NCBI GenBank assembly: GCA_951812665.1
Contig: CATOST010000032.1
Span: 186,001-250,000, forward strand
Direction of reading: 5' to 3'
DNA: 64,000 bases
Source: an uncultured Acidobacteriota bacterium
Lineage (GTDB): Bacteria; Acidobacteriota; UBA6911; RPQK01; JAJDTT01
In this document: positions 24,055 to 32,358 of the stretch, piece after piece
Layout of the letters: the number at the start of each line of letters is the position of its first letter
Numbering within the stretch: position 1 is the stretch's first letter
Translations under genes and position numbers: made by a program
The notes under the pieces: model-generated
Database searches by the model: none
What the model was told of the DNA's origin: nothing
The model's input: the letters and a program-made list of their open reading frames with translations, nothing else

Positions 24055-25566
24055 ATGATCGTCTCCTTCGTCCTCTATCTGGTGATCCTGTTGGGGCTGG
24101 GCCTCTACGCGGCCCGCTTCATCAAGAGCCTGAAGGGATTCCTGCTGGCCGACCGCTCCATGGGACCCTTCGTCACCGCACTGTCCGCCGAAGCCTCCGC
24201 CATGAGCGGCTGGTTGCTGATCGGCGTCCCCGCCCGTGCCTTCACCTACGGACTCTCCGCCATCTGGGTGGGGATGGCCTGTGTCATGGGGGACGCGGTG
24301 AGTTGGTTGTCCGTCTCCAAGCGGTTGCGGCGGCAGACGGAGCGGCTCCGGGCCCTGACCTTGCCCGAGTACCTGGAGAAGAGATTCCCCAAGGAAGGCG
24401 GCTACGCCGTGCAGCTGGTGGCCACCTCCGGAATCATGGTCTTCATGCTGATCTATCTCTGGGCCCAGTTCGTGGCCGCGGGAAAAGCCATGTCGGCCAT
24501 TCTGGATTACGTTGACTACTCGGAAGCCACGCTGCTGGCTGCCGTCATCATCGTCGTCTACACCCTGCTGGGAGGGTTCCGGGCCGTTGCCTGGACCGAC
24601 TTCCTCCAGGGCTTCATGATGCTGCTCGCCCTCACGGCGCTGCCCCTGATCTGCCTCTCCAACATGGGTGGATGGAACGCGCTCATGGGACACCTTTCCC
24701 AGGTCTCCTCCGAGATGCCCGGGACTGCCAGCGCCAACCTGGATCACTGGTTCGCCGGGCTGACGGGACTGGTGCTGTTCACCTTTCTTTTCGAGGACGC
24801 CGGAGTCGGGGTCGGCTACGTGGGTCAACCTCAAATCTGCTCCCGCTACATGGCGGTCCGGAAGGTCTCCGACCTGAAGACAGCCTTCATGGTGTCCGTC
24901 TGCTGGAACCTCCTGGCCGTATCGGGAGCCGTGCTTCTGGGGCTGACCGCCCATTACTGGTATCGATTCGTGGCCGGGGCCGGCGGAACGGTGGAGTCCA
25001 GGCTGGATTCCGCCGTGGTCTTCAACGTGGAGCAGGTGCTGCCCATGATGGCTCGCGAGGTTCTGGATCCTTGGGTTGCCGGAATTCTGGTCTCGGCCAC
25101 GCTGGCGGCAATCATGTCCTCGGCCGACAGCTTTCTGCTTTCCGCCGCCAGCTCCATGACCCGGGACGTCTACCAGCGCATCTTCCGGCAACAGGCCTCG
25201 GAACGGGAACTGCTCAAGACCTCGAGAGTGGTGACAATCGTGCTGGGAACGGGAGCTTTGCTGCTGGCCCTCTCGACCGATCCCTGGGATCCTGAAGCCA
25301 CCGTTTATCAGTTGGTCCTGTACGCTTGGGGAGGGCTCTCCGCTTGCTTCACCGCCCCCCTCGTAATGGCCCTCTTCTACCGGAAAATGACGCGAGCGGG
25401 ATGCTTGGCGGGGATCCTGACCGGCGCCGGGACCAGCTTGGTCTGGCGCAATCTCGAGGTCCTCTCCTCCGTCGCCTACGAATTGATCCCGTCGGTGATC
25501 ATCTCGGGCTGTTCCATTTGGCTGGTCTCAGGGCTGACTTGGAACGGAGACCCCGAGAACCACTGA
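24055..25566 (+). CDS. Sodium/solute symporter, PutP-like (SSS family)
   Basis: The 503-residue protein is strongly hydrophobic, with about 13 membrane segments. The segment 'LSAEASAMSGWLLIGVPARA' followed by 'ALTLPEYLEKRFP' matches PutP-type proline symporters. 'AGILVSATLAAIMSSADSFL' is the conserved TM8-9 region whose Ser residues bind Na+. It is transcribed away from the dimethylglycine-dehydrogenase-like gene across a 203-bp gap, so it may import proline, betaine-derived amines or a similar substrate. It converges with thrB, with only 6 bp between stops. Confidence 0.85.
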   Translation: MIVSFVLYLVILLGLGLYAARFIKSLKGFLLADRSMGPFVTALSAEASAMSGWLLIGVPARAFTYGLSAIWVGMACVMGDAVSWLSVSKRLRRQTERLRALTLPEYLEKRFPKEGGYAVQLVATSGIMVFMLIYLWAQFVAAGKAMSAILDYVDYSEATLLAAVIIVVYTLLGGFRAVAWTDFLQGFMMLLALTALPLICLSNMGGWNALMGHLSQVSSEMPGTASANLDHWFAGLTGLVLFTFLFEDAGVGVGYVGQPQICSRYMAVRKVSDLKTAFMVSVCWNLLAVSGAVLLGLTAHYWYRFVAGAGGTVESRLDSAVVFNVEQVLPMMAREVLDPWVAGILVSATLAAIMSSADSFLLSAASSMTRDVYQRIFRQQASERELLKTSRVVTIVLGTGALLLALSTDPWDPEATVYQLVLYAWGGLSACFTAPLVMALFYRKMTRAGCLAGILTGAGTSLVWRNLEVLSSVAYELIPSVIISGCSIWLVSGLTWNGDPENH

Positions 25567-25572
25567 AGAAAA

Positions 25573-26490
25573 CTACTCCGATTCTTCGACCCGGGCGCCG
25601 TGGGTGTCCAGATCCAGGACCCGGAATCGGGCGCGGGTTCCGGCCGCCTCCAGAGTCCGGACCATCCAGGCGCCGATCTCCGCTACCCGGCCGGAGGCCA
25701 GGGCGATGACGGTGGAACCCGAACCGCTGATGAAGGTACCCAAGAGCGAGGTGCTCCAGTCGCGATCCGGGGGAGGTCCGGCCAGCACCTTCTCCAATCC
25801 CGGCACCAGGCGCGCCCGGTAGGACTGGTGGAGCCGGTCCAGCGTCGCTTCCCTCAGGAGCCGGGCTTCGCCCGTATGAAGCGCGTGCACCAGCAGTGAG
25901 GAGCGTTGGATGTTGAACACGGCGGCGGCCAGATCATAGGACCGGGGCAGGATGGCGCGGGCTTCGGGTGTGGAGATGGTCTGGTCCGGGACGGCGACGA
26001 CGAATCGGCAGCGCAGGGCGGAACGCAACCGCAGGGAGCGGACCCGGGATCCGGAGGTCCAGGAGAGAACCCATCCGCCCAGCAGGCTGGCGGCCAGATT
26101 GTCGGGGTGGCCTTCCAGGGGATAGGCGATTCGGAGGGCGTCGTCGTTGGAAAGGCGCTCACCCGTGATCCGCTCGGCGATCTTGATCCCCGCGATGATG
26201 GCGGCTCCGCTGCTGCCCAGCCCGCGGGTGAGGGGGATGGGGTTGTCGATGCCGAGGCGAATCCCAGGCATCTCGGCGTCCAGGGTGGAGAAGGCGACCC
26301 GCAGGGACCGGTCCAGGACGTTCTCCTCCAGGGGCAGGCTCCAATCCGGAGGCCATTCCAGTCCGCCGCCTTCGAGGGCTTCCACGCCGACGGTCAGGTA
26401 GAGGCTCAGGGCTGCCGAGAGAGTATCGAACCCGGGTCCCAGATTACTGGTGCTGGCCGGGACGCGGACCTGGAATGGCTCCCAGCTCAT
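25573..26490 (-). CDS. thrB: Homoserine kinase
   Basis: The ATG at 26490 overlaps the preceding aroDE stop (ATGA), showing translational coupling. An open frame extends further upstream but is only the antisense-free overlap with aroDE. The 305-residue GHMP kinase has 'VRVPASTSNLGPGFD' at the N-terminus and the ATP loop 'PLTRGLGSSGAAIIAG' (about 88-103), plus 'GTFISGSGSTVIAL' near the end. It phosphorylates homoserine for threonine synthesis. No other thr genes lie nearby. Confidence 0.9.
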   Translation of the reverse strand: MSWEPFQVRVPASTSNLGPGFDTLSAALSLYLTVGVEALEGGGLEWPPDWSLPLEENVLDRSLRVAFSTLDAEMPGIRLGIDNPIPLTRGLGSSGAAIIAGIKIAERITGERLSNDDALRIAYPLEGHPDNLAASLLGGWVLSWTSGSRVRSLRLRSALRCRFVVAVPDQTISTPEARAILPRSYDLAAAVFNIQRSSLLVHALHTGEARLLREATLDRLHQSYRARLVPGLEKVLAGPPPDRDWSTSLLGTFISGSGSTVIALASGRVAEIGAWMVRTLEAAGTRARFRVLDLDTHGARVEESE

Positions 26491-27950
26491 CCGACTCTCG
26501 CCAGATCCTGGGGGTGGCTCCGGACCAGCTCCAGCATGGCGTCCCGGTCCGGCTCCCGGCCCGTCCAGACCGAGAACTGAAGCGCCGCCTGCTCTACGAA
26601 CATCTCCATTCCCGAGATGGTTCCGATGCCCTGGCGGGCCGCCAACCTCAAGAGCTTCGTCTCCTCCGGCTGGTAGACCAAATCGTAGACCCATTCGAAA
26701 CGCAGGTCCGGCTCTGCCAGCAGCGAGGCGTCCACGTCCGGGGACTGGCCCACCGGAGTCGTGTTGACGCAGAGAAAAGCGGAATCGGGAAGTTCCGGGA
26801 GCAAGGTATGGGCACAGGCGTAGCGGCTTGCGAACCGCGTGACGCGCTCCGGACTGCGTCCGGCCACCGTCACCCGCGCTCCGTGGCCGATCAAGGCCTC
26901 CATCACCGTGTGAGCGACGCCGCCGTTTCCCAAGACCAGAGCGTCCTTTCCTCGAATGGGGGTCCTGGAGAGAAGTGGCCGCAGGAACCCGCGATAGTCC
27001 GTGTTCAATCCCTCCCACCGGCCGTCTTTGCGCACCAGCGTGTTGATGGCCGGCGCCGCGGAAGTGTCTCGGGAAACCAGGGCGGCGGCAACCTGCTTGA
27101 ACGGCAGCGTCACACTGAACCCCTTGAAGCAAAGACGGCTGCTTTCGAGATAGCGGAACCACGGCTCCAGCTCGTCCAGCCGGATCGGGAGATAGAGCTG
27201 ACGGTCGAGATGGTGTCGCCTGAAGAGCTGATTATGGATCCAGGGAGACCTGGAGTGAGCTACCGGATTCCCCAGAACGGCGTACAGATCGGGAGCCTGA
27301 TTCCAGGAATCGAGCCGGTAGAGATCCACTGCGGTTTCCAGGCTGAATTGACCTGGCGCCGTTCCCTCACCCTCTTCCTCCGCCACGAAAGTCCAGGAGT
27401 TCCCCAGGAAGGCACCCAAGGCCCGGGAGGGCTGGCCGAAGTCCCCCATGCCCAGCAGGACGTATGCTGCCCCCTGGGGGACCGATTCCATCCAGCTCAA
27501 CAGGGTCACCAACTCCTGGGTGGAAGAGACCATCACGGCGATCTTGACCACGTCGCCCTTCAAGGCATCGAGTCTGGCGTAGAGGCGGTTCAGATCTCCG
27601 GGAAAGGTGTCGAAGGAGTGGAAGGAACGGATCAGCCGTGTCGTGTCGGGGAAGGGCGGGAGTTCCTGGACGTCATGTTCGACGTCCACCCAATGGAATC
27701 CGCTCCTCGCGGCTTCCAAGAGCAGGTTCAATCGATCCGCTTCCGGACCGGTATAACTCCCCCCCTCGCGCGGGGGGCGGCAAGTTGCGATGAACTCGGT
27801 CCGGGTCCCGGCCGGCAGGGGTGGGACTTGAGGCGTGGAAAGACTATCCAGACGGCATTCGATGAGGGCCACCCGGCCCGCATATCGATGAACCTTATCC
27901 AGCAGGCGTGCCGGCGATTCCTCGCCCAGGGCGAGACACAGTTTGGGCAT
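26487..27950 (-). CDS. aroDE: Bifunctional 3-dehydroquinate dehydratase / shikimate dehydrogenase
   Basis: The 487-residue protein fuses two shikimate-pathway enzymes. Residues 1 to about 215 are a type I dehydroquinate dehydratase, with 'SFHSFDTFP' (His) and 'DVVKIAVMV' (Schiff-base Lys). Residues about 225-487 are shikimate dehydrogenase, with 'NPVAHSRSPWIHNQLF', 'GFSVTLPFKQ' (catalytic Lys), 'NTDYRGFL' and an NADP loop 'VLGNGGVAHTV'. A similar order occurs in plants and chlamydiae. The ATG at 27950 has no Shine-Dalgarno sequence and lies 9 bp from the edge of a repeat element, which occupies the whole gap to pgsA. Confidence 0.9.
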   Translation of the reverse strand: MPKLCLALGEESPARLLDKVHRYAGRVALIECRLDSLSTPQVPPLPAGTRTEFIATCRPPREGGSYTGPEADRLNLLLEAARSGFHWVDVEHDVQELPPFPDTTRLIRSFHSFDTFPGDLNRLYARLDALKGDVVKIAVMVSSTQELVTLLSWMESVPQGAAYVLLGMGDFGQPSRALGAFLGNSWTFVAEEEGEGTAPGQFSLETAVDLYRLDSWNQAPDLYAVLGNPVAHSRSPWIHNQLFRRHHLDRQLYLPIRLDELEPWFRYLESSRLCFKGFSVTLPFKQVAAALVSRDTSAAPAINTLVRKDGRWEGLNTDYRGFLRPLLSRTPIRGKDALVLGNGGVAHTVMEALIGHGARVTVAGRSPERVTRFASRYACAHTLLPELPDSAFLCVNTTPVGQSPDVDASLLAEPDLRFEWVYDLVYQPEETKLLRLAARQGIGTISGMEMFVEQAALQFSVWTGREPDRDAMLELVRSHPQDLARVG

Positions 27951-27959
27951 GGGCGTCTG

Positions 27960-28122
27960 TCAGTCCGTGGTGAAAGTCCCGCGTAGCACCGAGACCGGGG
28001 CTGCGCCCGCCGGACAAGGCGCGACGAGGGAGCATATTCGACCCTGTGTGACCGAGGCGCAACGCAGTCCGCGCACGATGCAGACCCGGTCGAATGCCGC
28101 GACGACTCTTGCCACGGGCTGC
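27960..28122 (+). repeat. Long-hairpin repeat element, copy A1
   Basis: This full-length copy (163 bp) begins with CAGTCCGTGGTGAAAGTC and ends GCCACGGGCTGC. Its two halves are imperfectly complementary along their length. It fills the gap between pgsA (stop at 28128) and aroDE (start at 27950). The G at the outer left end is replaced by T. Confidence 0.85.
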
Positions 28123-28127
28123 CCTGC

Positions 28128-28694
28128 TCACCTGTTCGAGACCGAACCAGGGTCGGCGCCGCCGTCGATTCGGCCCCAGAACCTGTGGAAGTATTCGACC
28201 ATGGAAGCGCAGGCCAGAAACACCACCACCCAGAGCAGGATTTCTCCGGCGCTCGCCAGCCAGGCGGAACCCCGCTGTCCCAGGATCAGGCAGCTCACGC
28301 ACAGGACCTGGGTCACCATCTTGGCCTTCCCCAATCGGGAAGCGTCGATGGTGACTCCCTGAGCCGAGGCGATGCTTCTGAGTCCGGTCACGGCAAGCTC
28401 GCGGCCGATGACCAGGATCACCATCCAGGCGGAAGCCACTCCCCATTCCACCAGTGCGACCAGGGCCGCCGATATGAGCACTTTGTCCGCCACCGGATCC
28501 AGGAGCTTGCCCAACGTGGTCACCTGCAACCGTTTACGCGCAAGATAGCCGTCGAAATAGTCGGTTGCCGAGGCGGCAAGAAACACGATGAATCCCCACA
28601 ATTCCCGATCCTTGAACTTCCCCGTCAGCAGCACCACCAAGAGCAGGGGCACCAGAAAAATCCGCGAAACCGTAAGGGCGTTCGGCAGGTTCAT
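28128..28694 (-). CDS. pgsA: CDP-diacylglycerol--glycerol-3-phosphate 3-phosphatidyltransferase
   Basis: The 188-residue membrane protein has the CDP-alcohol phosphotransferase signature with spaced Asp and Gly residues: 'ATDYFDGYLARKR', then 'GKLLDPVADKVL' (about 42-71). It also has about five membrane segments and the N-terminal 'MNLPNALTVSRI'. It makes phosphatidylglycerophosphate, the precursor of phosphatidylglycerol. The stop codon lies 6 bp from repeat copy A1, so little room remains for a terminator other than the repeat itself. Confidence 0.9.
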   Translation of the reverse strand: MNLPNALTVSRIFLVPLLLVVLLTGKFKDRELWGFIVFLAASATDYFDGYLARKRLQVTTLGKLLDPVADKVLISAALVALVEWGVASAWMVILVIGRELAVTGLRSIASAQGVTIDASRLGKAKMVTQVLCVSCLILGQRGSAWLASAGEILLWVVVFLACASMVEYFHRFWGRIDGGADPGSVSNR

Positions 28695-28887
28695 GAGTGG
28701 TTAAAGTAACACAATCTCCGAAAGACTCACAAACGATTCCAAGGGGCTCTGAACCCACTCGCCCGCCAAATTCGACGATTCGCACAGGCGAACGGCAAGT
28801 CTGGACCGCCTGCAGAGGCCGAGTGAGCCAAACTTGCGTCAAATATGACACTTTTTCCGTTATCCAAAGTCTATTTTTGGTCTGAAG

Positions 28888-28916
28888 GGATTGACAAAGA
28901 GCGCAGGAATCATTCG
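28888..28916 (+). promoter_or_regulatory. Candidate sigma-70 promoter for the 3D-domain gene
   Basis: A consensus TTGACA about 60 bp before the ATG is followed 17 bases later by TCGAAT, a four-of-six -10 match. The 256-bp gap 28695-28950 contains no gene that I can support. Confidence 0.4.
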
Positions 28917-28950
28917 AATAGACGGTCCGGAGTTGGAGAGAGGTTCTGGA

Positions 28951-29421
28951 ATGACTCGGTTTGGGAAAGTTGTCCTTATTTTGTTCGCGGCGCTGGCGCT
29001 TAGCGCCTCCGCCGGGATCGGTCTGCTTTTGGATCCCGAACCGGGCGCGCTGCTCAGAGGTTTCCGGCAGGACTCGGCGTCCTCAGAGCGGTTTGTGGGA
29101 CCGCGGGATTCCGGATATCGCATCTTTGTCGCCACCGCCTACTGCCTCAAGGGGGTTACCCGTTCCGGCGTGGAAGTCAAACGCGGTATCGTGGCGGCCG
29201 ACCCGTCCAGAATTCCTTTGGGATCGGTCATCCAGGTGAGGGCCGGCAGCTACAGTGGGATCTACAGGGTTCTCGACACCGGTTCCGCGATCAAGGGTAG
29301 AATCATCGACATCTACGTTCCCGACTACAATGAGGCCATGCGGTTTGGCAGACAGCGGGTTCTGGTCCGGGTTCTGCGCCACGGCTGGGATCGGGAAATT
29401 CCCACGGATACGCTCAGCTAG
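28951..29421 (+). CDS. 3D-domain (MltA/RpfB-type) envelope protein
   Basis: The ATG at 28951 follows GGAGAGAGG. An N-terminal membrane segment (VVLILFAALALSASAGIGLL) precedes a 3D domain at about residues 55-145 of 156: 'ATAYCLKGVTRSGVEVKRG', 'AADPSRIPLGSVIQV', 'YRVLDTGSAIKGRIIDIYVP'. The conserved Asp residues of the 3D barrel are present, as in lytic transglycosylase C-termini and YuiC/YabE, which cut peptidoglycan. It is probably anchored in the inner membrane. Its stop codon TAG is the first half of a 6-bp duplication flanking repeat copy A2. Confidence 0.8.
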   Translation: MTRFGKVVLILFAALALSASAGIGLLLDPEPGALLRGFRQDSASSERFVGPRDSGYRIFVATAYCLKGVTRSGVEVKRGIVAADPSRIPLGSVIQVRAGSYSGIYRVLDTGSAIKGRIIDIYVPDYNEAMRFGRQRVLVRVLRHGWDREIPTDTLS

Positions 29422-29424
29422 CGA

Positions 29425-29590
29425 GCAGCCCGTGGCAAAAGTCGTCACGGCATTCGACCGTCCCTGCATCGTGCGCGGACTGCGTTGCTATCGGCTCACA
29501 TACTCCCGGTATGCTCCCTCCCTCCGTTGCGCCTTGTCCGGTGGGCGCAGGACCGGTCTCGGTGCTCGCGAGACTTTCACCACGGACTGC
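29425..29590 (-). repeat. Long-hairpin repeat element, copy A2, with 6-bp flanking duplication
   Basis: This inverted copy (166 bp) starts GCAGCCCGTGG and ends CCACGGACTGC. It is bounded on both sides by TAGCGA (29419-29424 and 29591-29596), which looks like a target-site duplication. It lies between the 3D gene stop and uvrC. Confidence 0.9.
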
Positions 29591-29628
29591 TAGCGATCCT
29601 CTCAACAACCGGGTCCTTCCCCGCCGGT

Positions 29629-29637
29629 TGCTATAAT
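29629..29637 (+). promoter_or_regulatory. Extended -10 promoter of uvrC, probably leaderless
   Basis: TGCTATAAT is a perfect extended -10 box ending 8 bp before the ATG at 29646. The start of transcription would fall on or next to the start codon. No Shine-Dalgarno sequence is present. No good -35 is seen. Confidence 0.55.
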
Positions 29638-29645
29638 TCCGCTCG

Positions 29646-31466
29646 ATGAGTGAGGAGGTTCTGGAGGCCCGGCTCGGGCACCTTCCCGACAAGTGCGGCG
29701 TCTACCTGTTCCGGGACGCCGAGCAGCGCATCATCTACATCGGTAAGGGCAAGAGCCTCAGGCATCGGGTGCGCTCCTACTTCCAAGCCAGCCGGTCCTT
29801 GGACCAGAAGACGGAAGTCCTGAAGCGCCAGATTCAGGACCTTGAGTTCATCGTCACCGATACCGAAGTGGAAGCTCTCATCCTGGAGAGCAACCTGGTC
29901 CGCAAACACAAGCCCAAGTTCAACGTCAACTTGAAGGACGACAAGTCGTTCCTGCTGGTGAAGCTGACGGTGAACGAGGACTTCCCCAGGGTCCTGCTCA
30001 CGCGGCGCAACCTGCGAGACGGAGCCCTCTACTTCGGGCCCTTCCTGCCGGCCTCTCTGGCCCGCAACACCATCAAGATCATCAACCGCCACTTCCTGCT
30101 CCGAACCTGCGACCTGGAGATCGACGGAGGTCTGGATCGACCCTGTCTCGAGTACTACATCAAACGTTGCCTGGGTCCGTGCGTGGCGGGTCTCTGCTCC
30201 CGGCCCCAGTACACCGCGGCGGTCCGGGACGTGATCCTGTTGCTTGAGGGAAAGAACGAGGAATTGCTTCGGAATCTGACTCGCCGGATGCTCGCCGCCT
30301 CCGAGAAACTGCAGTACGAGACGGCGGCCTTCTACCGGGATCGAATCCGCATGGTCCGGGAACTCAACGAGAAGCAGAAGATGATTCTGAGTGGGCCGTC
30401 AGACGTGGACATCTTCGCCTACTACCGGGAGGGGCCGCGACTGGCCCTTCAACTCTTCACCATGCGAGAGGCTCGAATCATGGGAAAGCGGGAGTTCTTT
30501 TGGGAGGATCTGGAGTATTTCCATCCCGCCCGGTTCTTGAGGGATGCGCTCCAGCAATACTATCTGAACTCCGGGTTCGTGCCCGGAGAGATCTATCTTC
30601 CCGCCGAGGCTGAGGACCAGGAGCTGATCCGGACCTGGCTCGACAAACACCGGGCCAAGGGGCAACGGCGTCAGGTGCGCATCCTGGTGCCGCGGAGGGG
30701 GCACAAGCATGATTTGCTGCTGTTGGTCGAACGTAACGCCAAAGTGGCTTTCGAGCGCCGATTCAAGGTCTTGAGGACAGCCCGGTTGAGGGTCTTGGAG
30801 AGTCTGCAGGGTCTCCTGGATCTGGAGGAGATTCCCGTCCGCATTGAAGCCTTCGACGTCTCCAACATCCAGGGAGACGAGACGGTCGCTTCCATGGTGG
30901 TCTGTCTGGACGGTCGCATGGAGCATGGCGAGTACCGGAAATACCGGATCAGGACCGTGTCCGGCCCCGACGACTATGCGGCCATTCGGGAAGCCGTCCG
31001 CCGAAGATACCGGCGTCTGCTGGACGAAAAACGGACGCTTCCCCATTTGATTCTCATCGACGGAGGCAAGGGACAACTGCACAGCGCGTATCAGGCACTA
31101 TCCGAGTTGGGGATCGAAGACACGCCCCTGATCAGTCTGGCAAAGCGGGAGGAGCACATCTTCGTCAAGGGGCGGGAGGATGCAATCATCCTGGGCCGGG
31201 GCTCGGCCGTGCTGCATCTGGTCCAGGAGATCCGGGACGAAGCGCATCGTTTCGCAGTCAGCTACCATCGCAAACGCCGCTCGATTCGGGATTTTGGCTC
31301 CGAGTTGGACCGGGTCCGCGGGATCGGCGAGAAACGCAAGAAGCGACTGTTGCGCAACTTCGGAAGCGTCAGCCGAATCCGCAGGGCCACCACCGAAGAG
31401 TTGGTGCCCTTTCTCGGAGAAAAACTTGCGATCCGGCTCAAGGCGAGCCTGTCCGGACCAAGCTGA
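29646..31466 (+). CDS. uvrC: Excinuclease ABC subunit C
   Basis: The 606-residue protein has a GIY-YIG domain at the start ('CGVYLFRDAEQRIIYIGKGK'), a UVR motif region (about 205-240), an RNase-H-like endonuclease domain ('EAFDVSNIQGDETVASMVV', about 398-416, and 'LILIDGGKGQLHSAYQAL', about 468-485) and C-terminal helix-hairpin-helix units ('VRGIGEKRKKRLLRNFGSV'). It makes the 3' and 5' incisions in nucleotide excision repair with UvrA and UvrB. Length and domain order are typical. The gene stands alone, downstream of a repeat element and a probable leaderless promoter. Confidence 0.95.
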   Translation: MSEEVLEARLGHLPDKCGVYLFRDAEQRIIYIGKGKSLRHRVRSYFQASRSLDQKTEVLKRQIQDLEFIVTDTEVEALILESNLVRKHKPKFNVNLKDDKSFLLVKLTVNEDFPRVLLTRRNLRDGALYFGPFLPASLARNTIKIINRHFLLRTCDLEIDGGLDRPCLEYYIKRCLGPCVAGLCSRPQYTAAVRDVILLLEGKNEELLRNLTRRMLAASEKLQYETAAFYRDRIRMVRELNEKQKMILSGPSDVDIFAYYREGPRLALQLFTMREARIMGKREFFWEDLEYFHPARFLRDALQQYYLNSGFVPGEIYLPAEAEDQELIRTWLDKHRAKGQRRQVRILVPRRGHKHDLLLLVERNAKVAFERRFKVLRTARLRVLESLQGLLDLEEIPVRIEAFDVSNIQGDETVASMVVCLDGRMEHGEYRKYRIRTVSGPDDYAAIREAVRRRYRRLLDEKRTLPHLILIDGGKGQLHSAYQALSELGIEDTPLISLAKREEHIFVKGREDAIILGRGSAVLHLVQEIRDEAHRFAVSYHRKRRSIRDFGSELDRVRGIGEKRKKRLLRNFGSVSRIRRATTEELVPFLGEKLAIRLKASLSGPS

Positions 31467-31501
31467 AAAGGAGTGAGGAGTGGGGAATCAGACCGGAGGA
31501 G

Positions 31502-31669
31502 TTGGACTACGTCAATGGTGAGTTGTTTCCACTCGGCGTTGGTGACGTGGGAGTGGAGGTGGCATTCTCCCGGCTACGGATCCGGCGCGACACCTCCTGC
31601 CCCGATTGCTCCCTGCTGCACTACTGGTTCCGTCGGGTCGACCGGGAGCCAGTCACCATGAGCAGCTGA
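31502..31669 (+). CDS. Small hypothetical protein with a CxxC motif (55 aa)
   Basis: This frame reads 'LDYVNGELFPLGVGDVGVEV', then 'RIRRDTSCPDCSLLHYWFRR' and ends at 31669. The mix of hydrophobic, charged and Cys residues looks like a real protein rather than a shadow. It follows uvrC by about 35 bp. The TTG at 31502 is abutted by GGAGGAG, which is too close, so the true start is uncertain; the frame stays open back through AAAAGGAGTGAGGAG. Function unknown; the CPDC pair could bind metal or form a disulfide. Confidence 0.4.
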   Translation: MDYVNGELFPLGVGDVGVEVAFSRLRIRRDTSCPDCSLLHYWFRRVDREPVTMSS

Positions 31670-31699
31670 CCGACGCCTCTTTTTCTCTCACTTCTCCTC

Positions 31700-32275
31700 C
31701 TACTCGTAGACGTGGGTGTTGTAGAAGGGGGCGAAGGCAGCCGTAAGAGCCAAGGTGTAGGACTGGTCCCGGTTGAGGAGTTCCTGGCTCAGTAGCATCC
31801 AGCCTTCTTGTCCGGGTTGCAGCTGTCGAGCGCGGCAGAATCGGTCGATGACGATCTCCAACTCGATGCTTCGATCGATCACCGGATCGGCGATCTGAGC
31901 CGGAACCGAGATCCCGTTGCCGTGGCCGTAATAACCGTTGAGACCGTTGGACACGTAGACCCAACTTTCGAGGACGACCTGCCGACGGGCCCCTGAGGAA
32001 GCGATCACGTTGAATCCCTCCTCCAGTCCGATGTAGAAGTCGGCCTCGCTCCGCTCCCGCTTCAACTGCATGATGAGATGGTCCACACGACTCAGCACGC
32101 TCCAGGAGAGTTCCGCCGAAGTCGTGGGTATCTTGGGAGCGTCGGTGGGGACGTCATAACAGAGAAAGTCGACGCGATCATCAATCCCGCGATGCATCCT
32201 GCCCGCGAGCTGTTCCCAGATCTGCTTTACGGCATTCACCTTGGCAGGCCGAGTGCTCCCAACGGCGACTCTCAT
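31700..32275 (-). CDS. yjjX: DUF84-family inosine/xanthosine triphosphatase
   Basis: The 191-residue protein begins 'MRVAVGSTRPAKVNAVKQIW', the phosphate-binding start of the family. It continues with 'GLEEGFNVIA' and 'ESWVYVSNGLNGYYGHGNGI', the conserved Mg-binding region. Family members hydrolyse ITP and XTP to keep deaminated purines out of RNA and DNA. Length is close to E. coli YjjX (about 170). It is the last gene of the long minus-strand block, 83 bp after suhB. Confidence 0.8.
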   Translation of the reverse strand: MRVAVGSTRPAKVNAVKQIWEQLAGRMHRGIDDRVDFLCYDVPTDAPKIPTTSAELSWSVLSRVDHLIMQLKRERSEADFYIGLEEGFNVIASSGARRQVVLESWVYVSNGLNGYYGHGNGISVPAQIADPVIDRSIELEIVIDRFCRARQLQPGQEGWMLLSQELLNRDQSYTLALTAAFAPFYNTHVYE

Positions 32276-32358
32276 TTCAAATAAGTCTAGCAGCCGATGG
32301 CGACTATTTTTGAGGCCGCATGCAATTGGGGTCGCACCTCGCCGCCCCCTCTTTCCCC

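Noticed and set aside
31473-31661. Frame starting GTG after uvrC (62 codons)
   Set aside because: Its Ser/Trp/Gly-rich product is not protein-like; the alternative frame ending at 31669 reads better.
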